Of a stretch of DNA of 12,500 nt, positions 7,215-12,500 are shown piece by piece. Where the stretch lies: assembly GCA_018398815.1 (NCBI GenBank), contig JAFLJL010014003.1:16982-29481 (forward strand), written 5' to 3'. This DNA is from Conus ventricosus (Eukaryota > Mollusca > Gastropoda > Neogastropoda > Conidae). The notes under the pieces are model-generated. The model worked only from the letters and a program-made list of their open reading frames with translations. It made no database searches and had not been told where the DNA came from. Position 1 is the stretch's first letter; the number at the start of each line of letters is the position of its first letter. The translations under genes and the position numbers were made by a program.

Positions 7215-7364
7215 TGCCCGGCATGGTTGCACGAACCGTATCCACTTCTTTCGAGTATCTGGATCAAATAGAAATGTGTGCAAAGAATATCCGTCTCCTG
7301 CTGAGCTGCTGCACTCGCCTACAGCACAATATATGCCACCCCCTCGTGACTTTTTAGACTTTGG
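7215..7364 (-). pseudogene. THAP-type zinc finger, truncated
   Basis: The minus-strand frame reads a basic lead KSKKSRGGGIYC, then CAVGEC with two Cys four residues apart (first Cys codon 7328-7326), then HTFLFDPDTRKKWIRFV (Trp codon 7244-7242). This fits the first half of a THAP domain: C-x(2-4)-C, an H-x-F, an aromatic-Asp-Pro stretch and the invariant Trp. The second half with C-x2-H and the final AVPTIF-like residues is absent. After CRA (7215) the frame enters the 51-bp inverted repeat and runs to a stop at 7095-7097. THAP domains bind DNA in transcription factors and P-element transposases. Upstream, an ATG at 7435-7433 is in another frame and is followed by a consensus splice donor GTAAGT (7379-7374), so an intron is possible but no good acceptor is visible. 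Likely a gene or transposon relic. Confidence 0.5.
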
Positions 7365-7438
7365 GGGATCGCAACTTACGTTGATTTCACTTGGCGTTGG
7401 CTTGTTGTGTAGGTCGCGGCTGACGGCCAGTCCATCAA

Positions 7439-7448
7439 GTGACGTCAC
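7439..7448. promoter_or_regulatory. Second cAMP-response-element palindrome
   Basis: GTGACGTCAC, containing a perfect TGACGTCA at 7440-7447. On the minus strand it lies four bases before an ATG (7435-7433). It shares 12 of 13 bases with the + strand site: TGACGTCACATGA at 6641-6653 against TGACGTCACTTGA at 7447-7435 read on the minus strand. Confidence 0.5.
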
Positions 7449-7730
7449 GGTTTTCGGTCTGCCGCGCGGGGTTGAACAGGTGTGCAAAATGTTGTTATTT
7501 TTATATCTATTAAAATCTCTTCCGGCGATTTAAATAAAAAAAATGTTAAATACCATATTTACTTTAGTAGTTAATCATGACATGTAGTAAGACCTGTTTT
7601 TTTAACAAATTATCGAAAATCTCTAAAGTAGGGACCTTTAAAGGTCCTTTATTAATACTCTCTTTAGACTAAAAATAAGATAAATGTTTTGCACACATTT
7701 ATAATTCTAGCAGGTATGGTCCTTGTAGAT
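7449..7730. other. AT-rich sequence with a 16-bp perfect palindrome
   Basis: AT-rich and without a gene. GGACCTTTAAAGGTCC (7632-7647) is an exact palindrome whose halves match the AAGGTCC core of the minisatellite to the right, so minisatellite-like material may begin here. Confidence 0.6.
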
Positions 7731-8052
7731 GACACTTACAGCCTTACATGAAAATCCTGGTAATGCAATGTTTAGGTATACAGTTAAAGATTCTATTGTC
7801 GACACATCTTTAAGTGAACAATTAAAATACCATGTTTCTTCAAATTTAACAGTTAAAATCACATGTTCTTCAAGTTTAACACTTAAAATCACATGTTATC
7901 AATCTATAGGCCTGATAAGGATGTCCTTGTTACCATAATGTTCCGTGCATTACATAATGTAAGCTTCACAGTGAAAGTACTTGTTATCACATCATGAAGC
8001 CCAATCACAAAACCCCGCATTATTAGATCCTAAGTCAAGGTACTGCTTTGTC
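7730..8052. repeat. Diverged minisatellite with an AT-rich 30-bp subtype
   Basis: Units similar to the main array but AT-rich: ACATCTTTAAGTGAACAATT near 7804, then two close copies at 7829-7860 and 7861-7890 sharing TTAACA-TTAAAATC, and a partial third at 7891-7900. Beyond 7900 units are poorly conserved until 8053. The repeated peptide frame on the minus strand here is translated repeat. Confidence 0.65.
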
Positions 8053-8435
8053 ACATCTTTCGGTCTCATCACAAGTTATTTGTTATTACGTTTTTAGACC
8101 TTGTCACAAGGTCTTTGTTGTTACATCTTTCGGCCTCATTACAAGGTCCTTGTTGTTACATCTTTAGACCTTATCACAAGGTCCTTGTTGTTTACATCTT
8201 TAGACCTTATCACAAGGTCCTTGTTGTTACATCTTTAGACCTTATCACAAGGTCCTTGTTGTTACATCTTTAGGCCTTATCACAAGGTCCTTGTTGTTAC
8301 ATCTTTAGGCCTCATTACAAGGTCCTTATCACATCTTTAGGCCTCATTACAAGGTCCTTGTTATCACATCGTTAGGTCTAACAATCAAGGTCCTTGTTAT
8401 AGCATCTTCACGCCTTACCACAAAGTGCTCTGTCG
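8053..8435. repeat. 35-bp minisatellite, homogeneous core
   Basis: About eleven tandem units, mostly 35 bp (range about 32-37), each starting ACATCTTTAG, then a CCTTATC-like middle, then ACAAGGTCCTTGT and TGTT. Units between about 8160 and 8300 are nearly identical; those at the edges diverge. Every good unit contains ACAAGG-T-CCTTGT, complementary arms around a single base, so either strand could form a row of short hairpins. Confidence 0.95.
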
Positions 8436-8475
8436 TAAAAAAAATATAAAAAAATATTAAAAAAAATAAAAAACC
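8436..8475. repeat. A-rich tract
   Basis: A runs broken by T directly follow the minisatellite. It looks like low-complexity sequence; I see no retroelement body attached to it. Confidence 0.8.
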
Positions 8476-8561
8476 TGCAGAGCGTGAAACTTGCAGCGTT
8501 GCTATCTGATATGCATGTAAAGGAATAGAAGGCACCAGCTCTTTCCAGAGTTCTTCATCCC

Positions 8562-8562
<1 letters not shown>

Positions 8563-8593
<31 letters not shown>

Positions 8594-8607
8594 ACCCCCC
8601 CCCCCCC
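8563..8607. repeat. Poly-C runs of 31 and 13
   Basis: C at 8563-8593 and 8595-8607, separated by one A. Equivalent to a G-quadruplex-prone tract on the minus strand. Confidence 0.95.
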
Positions 8608-8858
8608 AAATCCTCGATTCCCTCACGCCCTTTTAATGATTTTTTTTAAATTGGAGATTCGCTGGTTCCAGTTTTTGCGCGCACTCGGGCGTATGTGTTC
8701 GTGATATGCTTTTGCTCATCTTTCATACAATTTTCCTGTCTCAACGTAATCTTAATCTTCGGTCCTTAGGTAAATTACAAACTAGCAAGATGACTTTTTA
8801 TGCCATGAGGACACTGTTATGCGCTCATAACTTCAATGGACAGCTACTTTCGGTACCA
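8608..8858. other. Unannotated sequence
   Basis: Mixed sequence, no gene or repeat recognised. Confidence 0.5.
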
Positions 8859-8998
8859 ATTCCCCTAGCGCAAATATAGACTCAAGGTATATATACATAT
8901 ATATATAGAACAAACAAGAAATCGATGCGACACAAGCCTCACAGAACAAAAATCCTTCTTTGTTCTATGCGTCGTGTCTGCATCGGTGCTAGGGGAAT
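8859..8998. repeat. 140-bp segment with crossed inverted repeats
   Basis: Outer arms ATTCCCCTAGC (8859-8869) and GCTAGGGGAAT (8988-8998) pair over 11 bases. Inside, ATAGAACAAA (8905-8914) pairs with 8959-8968 over 10 bases, and CGATGCGACAC (8923-8933) pairs with 8974-8985 with one bulge. These two inner stems cross, giving a pseudoknot-like layout. AGAACAAA (8943-8950) can also form a local 8-bp hairpin with 8959-8966. Confidence 0.6.
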
Positions 8999-9154
8999 AA
9001 TTGCGCGCAAACAGTAATCGTTTGGAGTCAAGGGTGTGTAACTGTCTCCCTTCGGAGGGAAAGCTATCTTGCCTGTTTCTTATTGATCTTTGCCACGCCT
9101 TGCCTCAGTTTGGGGTTGAGATCTCTTCATCCTGACACTCTGTTCGGAATAAGG

Positions 9155-9410
9155 AACACACACACACACACACAACACACCACACACACACACACACACA
9201 CCACAACACACACATCACACAACAACACACGCACGCACACACACACACATACGCACACGCACGCTCACACATACGCACGCGCACGCGCGCACACACGCAC
9301 GCACACACACACACGCACGCACGCACGCACCACCACGCACGCACGCACCGCGCGCGCGCGGTACACCAACACCACACTCACTACACACACCTCACACACA
9401 CACACACACA
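9155..9410. repeat. CA / CGCA microsatellite with CG core
   Basis: CA repeat with many CGCA blocks and a CGCGCGCGCG stretch near 9350-9360, strongly Z-DNA-prone. Thr/His or Cys/Val frames on both strands are translated repeat. Confidence 0.95.
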
Positions 9411-9425
9411 TCTCTCGTGTGTGCC

Positions 9426-9461
9426 CCTCTCTCTCTGTCTCTCTCTGCATGTCTCTCGTCG

Positions 9462-9532
<71 letters not shown>

Positions 9533-9541
9533 CCTCTCTCA
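9426..9541. repeat. CT microsatellite
   Basis: CT-rich, pure from about 9480 to 9524, following the CA block directly so that the two form one compound repeat. Confidence 0.95.
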
Positions 9542-9892
9542 CTCAACCACAACTATGGTGTATAGTATAGTCCATGGTCTTTGAAGAAGATAGCTTCCCT
9601 GTCTCACACATTTTTTCTTACCATCCCCTGTTTCTTACCCAACCCTACCCCACCCCCTCTCGCTCTCGCACTCTCGGCCGCCCATCCCGATGTTCAACAT
9701 CTCCTGTACCGTACAATGTAATTCTCCGCCGGCTTTGATGTGAAAGCTGAGTTATGGTTCGTGCGCAAGGTTGCTCCCCTTGAGCATTTATCACTGTGTG
9801 CGGAGGCTGGGGGCCCACCCACAGGTGAACAGCGCTCTTATCAAGTACCAATGGCAAGACAGACTACAGAATGCGGCATATCACTTAGCGGC
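9542..9892. other. Unannotated sequence between two microsatellites
   Basis: Ordinary complexity sequence. Short open frames cross it on both strands (for example 9645-9857 minus, 9740-9890 plus), but none has a domain or motif I recognise, and the plus-strand ones run straight into CA repeat. It may be part of a dispersed repeat. Confidence 0.45.
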
Positions 9893-9924
<32 letters not shown>

Positions 9925-10044
9925 ACCACGCACGCACGCACGCACGCACGCACGACCACACACACAACTCACCACCACGCACACACACACACACACACAC
10001 ACACCACACACACACACACACACAACACACACCACACATACTCA

Positions 10045-10076
<32 letters not shown>

Positions 10077-10158
10077 CACAACACACACACCCCACCCCCA
10101 CACCACACACACACACACACAAACACCCCCAACACACAACACACACACCACACACACA
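9893..10158. repeat. CA / CGCA microsatellite
   Basis: About 265 bp of CA repeat with blocks of ACGC (about 9928-9955 and 10044-10063) and scattered CC. Same composition as 9155-9410. Confidence 0.95.
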
Positions 10159-10450
10159 GAGCTGCGACCATGAGAGTAAAGAGACGGGATGACAAAGACG
10201 AAGTCTAAGCAAGTTAGTCTTGGCTTCAGCTTCTTTGCTTTTTACATGAAAACCCGTCTGATCTTTCATAGAAAGATTGAAAGGTTAGTACCGTTGGTCT
10301 GCAACGGATAGATGCCAGAGGAACTTCCTTCCAATTCTGTATACAGCCATTTTTTGGGTGTCTTTTCCACGTAGGCCTACTATAAATAGTAGTAAAAGTC
10401 ATTTGACTGGTAACTGTTCACAACGAGGTAGAAAGGAGGAGAGTGAAAAT
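10159..10450. other. Unannotated sequence
   Basis: Mixed sequence with a short palindrome GTAGGCCTAC (about 10372-10381). No gene or element recognised. Confidence 0.5.
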
Positions 10451-10474
10451 GGGGGTGGGGTGGGGGTGGGGGGT
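10451..10474 (+). repeat. G-rich tract, quadruplex candidate
   Basis: Four or more runs of four to six G separated by single T bases, matching the G-quadruplex pattern with very short loops. Confidence 0.8.
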
Positions 10475-10553
10475 TCTTTGGTCTGCCTAGATAGACGTAT
10501 CAGCGATATGTATATCTTCTTCTTTAGAGATGCTAAACTTATATGAGGTCTAA

Positions 10554-10659
10554 GCACACACACACACACACCCCACACACACACAACACACACACATACC
10601 ACACCACACCACCACACCACACCACACACAAGCACGCACGCACGTACATGCACGCACGC
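10554..10659. repeat. CA / CGCA microsatellite
   Basis: CA and CCA units pass into CGCA. Third large CA tract in the right half, all with C and A on the + strand. Confidence 0.93.
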
Positions 10660-10999
10660 CATCTTGTCCAAAATGACAGAAGTTCGATCGTATCCAGGGG
10701 CCGAAATTACGTTTATGTCCCAGATGCTCCAGAATAAAACCCCCCTTGACCTTTCCAATGTGAAACCCAACTGCTTATCTTTCCAGAAAGGGGGGATAAC
10801 TGAAGAGGAAAACGGTATAGGGGAGTTAATCGGTAGTCCCATCTGCCCGCTGAATAGATACATGGCTCATCTGTGAGGTCCCACACTCTCTAGTTTCTTG
10901 CCTACGTCCCAGTCTCTTCCGAAGCTGTCTGTTCCCATTCCTTTTCGCGGTAATGAAAGTCCCAGCCGACCACAAGGACCATTTCAAGGCGGTCACCAA

Positions 11000-11002
<3 letters not shown>
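10660..11002. other. Unannotated sequence with a short open frame
   Basis: An ATG-started plus-strand frame lies within 10664-10876 and codes for about 70 residues of normal complexity, without a domain, signal peptide or repeat I can recognise. It lacks supporting context, so I do not call a gene. An intron or intergenic origin is more likely. Confidence 0.4.
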
Positions 11003-11042
<40 letters not shown>

Positions 11043-11060
11043 AGAGAGACAGAGACAGAC

Positions 11061-11112
<52 letters not shown>
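11003..11112. repeat. GA microsatellite
   Basis: GA dinucleotides with a short GACA-type interruption (about 11048-11066). Pure purine + strand. Confidence 0.96.
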
Positions 11113-11113
<1 letters not shown>

Positions 11114-11264
11114 CAACAAACACAAGAATCTACATGAATGTGTAGAGTGATGGATACCATGACAGCTAAAGTGTTAACGTCTTTAAGACGGAGAGAATTA
11201 GTCTACGTCAATGACGTCTGCTGCTAATCCGCTTGATTTTCACTCCTAAGTTGGGAAACAAACA
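11113..11264. other. Unannotated sequence
   Basis: Short mixed stretch between purine repeats; nothing recognised. Confidence 0.5.
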
Positions 11265-11440
11265 AAGAAAGAAAAAAAAAAGAAAAAGAAGAAGAAAAGG
11301 AAAAAAAAAAAAAAAAATGGAAAAAGGAAAGGAAAAGAGAATAAAAAAAAGTGGACGACAGTACACACAGATTTACAACAAAACAACAAAAAGAAAAAGA
11401 AAAGAAAAAAAGGCAGAATCATAGAGAGTAAAAAAAAGCG
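11265..11440. repeat. A-rich purine low-complexity tract
   Basis: AAAG and AAG units with A runs. Lys/Arg-rich frames are translated repeat. Confidence 0.9.
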
Positions 11441-11509
11441 GGCGATGCAATTTTGTATTGAAAGAACCATTGGCATCCATCTCTCTCCAATTATATTTAC
11501 GTTCATTGG

Positions 11510-11510
11510 A

Positions 11511-11584
<74 letters not shown>
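11510..11584. repeat. GA microsatellite
   Basis: GA repeat with AGGAGAG interruptions in the left half, pure to the right. Confidence 0.95.
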
Positions 11585-11587
<3 letters not shown>

Positions 11588-11760
11588 CTCTAACCATTTA
11601 CTCATCCACAGGCCATTGCCCTCGGGAAAAGTGCCGCCAGCAGTCGTTCAATATTGTTGCTTGGTTTTTTTTTCTCTTGATATCTCTACGCGCTGATATG
11701 TTTCAACATCTTGAGACAATGGGTCGTGATTTAAACGTTCAGCCTACATATGAGATGTGA
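11585..11760. other. Unannotated sequence
   Basis: Mixed sequence between GA repeats; no gene recognised. Confidence 0.5.
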
Positions 11761-11900
11761 GGAAAGAGAGAGAGAGAGGGGGGGGGGGGGAGAGGGAAGA
11801 GAGGGGGAGAGAGAGAGAGAAGGGGGAGAGAGATGGGGGAGAGAGAGAGAGAGAGAAGGGAAGAAAAAGAGAAAAGAAAAAGAAAAAGACAGACAGACAA
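11761..11900. repeat. GA / G-rich purine tract
   Basis: GA units, a G run (about 11778-11790), GGGA units, then AAAG and GACA. Almost no pyrimidines on the + strand for about 130 bases. Confidence 0.92.
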
Positions 11901-12294
11901 ATGAATAAGGGGAGAGTTAATAATAGATTTCACAGTTGTTTTTTCTTTGTTTAGATGCTGTAGTAAAGTCGACCGGAAACTGACGAAAACCTTTTTTTTT
12001 AATCTTCAGAGAGAGGGGACAGACAGAGACAGACAGAAACGGACGGACGAAGCGAGAAAGAGGGCTCAAGCGATGACTTCCTGGGTTTTCTTTCATGTCC
12101 ACAGTGCTCTGTGATTCCTCACAGTGTGGGAGACGGGCCCAGCCCACCCACGTCCTTCATTGACATATCTGTCCGCTGGTCGTTTTTACATCAGCTGGGG
12201 TGCTCTCCTCGTCAGTGTAATGCCTTTTTTTTTTTTTAGTCACTACGTTATTCGACGAGAAAGACAAAGAGGAAAAAAGATTCAACCGAAGATT
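11901..12294. other. Unannotated sequence with a short GACA tract
   Basis: Mixed sequence with a GACA-rich stretch (about 12010-12060) and a T run (about 12225-12237). No gene, RNA gene or element recognised. Confidence 0.5.
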
Positions 12295-12342
12295 GGGGGG
12301 GGGGGGGGGGGGGGGGGGAAGGGGGGGGGGGGGGGGGGGGGG
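12295..12342. repeat. Poly-G runs of 24 and 22
   Basis: G at 12295-12318 and 12321-12342, split by AA. Gly-rich and Pro-rich frames here are translated repeat. Confidence 0.95.
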
Positions 12343-12500
12343 AGTGGCCTCAACCGCCGCCGAGCCAACCAGACGGGAACAATCCTGCACCCCACTTTGG
12401 AAAAATTGTGTTGGCGCTGACAGAGGGGGCATGGCAAAGCTTATTGCCCCCCGTTGAGAAGTCAAGGAGGGGGGCATTAAGCACTCCCCCCCGCAGATTT
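12343..12500. other. Unannotated terminal sequence with alternating G and C blocks
   Basis: G block 12425-12429, C block 12447-12452, a G block near 12468-12474 and a C block near 12485-12492 alternate, allowing mutually exclusive hairpins (GGGGGCA 12425-12431 with TGCCCCC from 12445). No gene recognised. Confidence 0.5.

Noticed and set aside
5340..8340. TTTAGGCCTAA-like strings resembling telomeric TTAGGC repeats
   Set aside because: They occur once per 35-bp unit and are not tandem hexamers.
8053..8435. Regular repeats with spacers, as in a CRISPR array
   Set aside because: Units are contiguous with no unique spacers, and the context is eukaryotic.
8436..8475. A-rich tract as the tail of a retroposed element
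   Set aside because: No element body, target duplication or promoter precedes it; the upstream sequence is minisatellite.
9056..9600. Weak inverted similarity (AGGGAAAGCTATCTT near 9057 and AAGATAGCTTCCCT near 9587) around the CA-CT block
   Set aside because: Only about 14 bases with a gap, and the ends do not coincide with the repeat boundaries; too weak to claim an element.
9083..10208. His/Thr-rich and Cys/Val-rich frames of 100 to 160 residues, resembling histidine-rich proteins
   Set aside because: They are CA/CGCA dinucleotide repeats open in several frames on both strands, without unique coding sequence.
10664..10876. Short plus-strand open frame of normal complexity
   Set aside because: No recognisable domain and no promoter, splice or conservation evidence; length is within chance for this composition.

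Overview
This window looks like non-coding DNA from an animal nuclear genome, most likely a mollusc and probably a gastropod. The evidence is a broken Tc1/mariner element of a kind common in molluscs and fish, a tRNA-derived SINE whose head and (GAA)n tail match gastropod SINEs as I remember them, a THAP-type zinc-finger fragment, and a very heavy load of microsatellites. I see no bacterial gene structure, rRNA, CRISPR array or intact protein-coding gene. Most of the longer open frames are translated simple repeats. The species call is inference; the repeats are read directly.

Layout. 1-2422 is AT-rich to G-rich intergenic or intronic sequence with poly-G, poly-C, poly-T, CA/CGCA and CT tracts, ending in a (CA)n-(TA)n block. 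2423-3899 is a complete Tc1 copy with perfect 23-bp terminal inverted repeats, sitting inside a TA microsatellite; its minus-strand transposase is destroyed by frameshifts, a stop and a deletion. 3900-5185 holds a pure (TA)36 tract, a poly-G run, a 113-bp fold-back element, a class-II tRNA-like sequence on the minus strand, and CAGA, poly-G and CT tracts.

5190-8435 is the most structured part. A roughly 35-bp minisatellite family occupies 5190-5640, 6262-6480 and about 7730-8435, strongly diverged on the left and nearly homogeneous at 8160-8300. A tRNA-derived SINE (about 5672-6260) lies inside the array and carries three perfect copies of a 56-bp unit. A separate 1.1-kb single-copy-looking segment (6480-7560) also interrupts the array. 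It contains two perfect cAMP-response-element palindromes facing each other, each within a few bases of an ATG, a minus-strand THAP-like fragment, and a 51-bp inverted repeat whose arm begins within a few bases of where the THAP similarity stops.

8436-12500 is mostly microsatellite: CA and CT at 9155-9541, CA at 9893-10158 and 10554-10659, GA at 11003-11112 and 11510-11584, purine tracts, and long poly-C and poly-G runs. One 140-bp segment (8859-8998) has crossed inverted repeats of pseudoknot topology.

No set of genes here works together as a pathway. The biology is of mobile elements and tandem repeats nested in one another, plus one possible degraded or rearranged gene-start region at 6638-7448.
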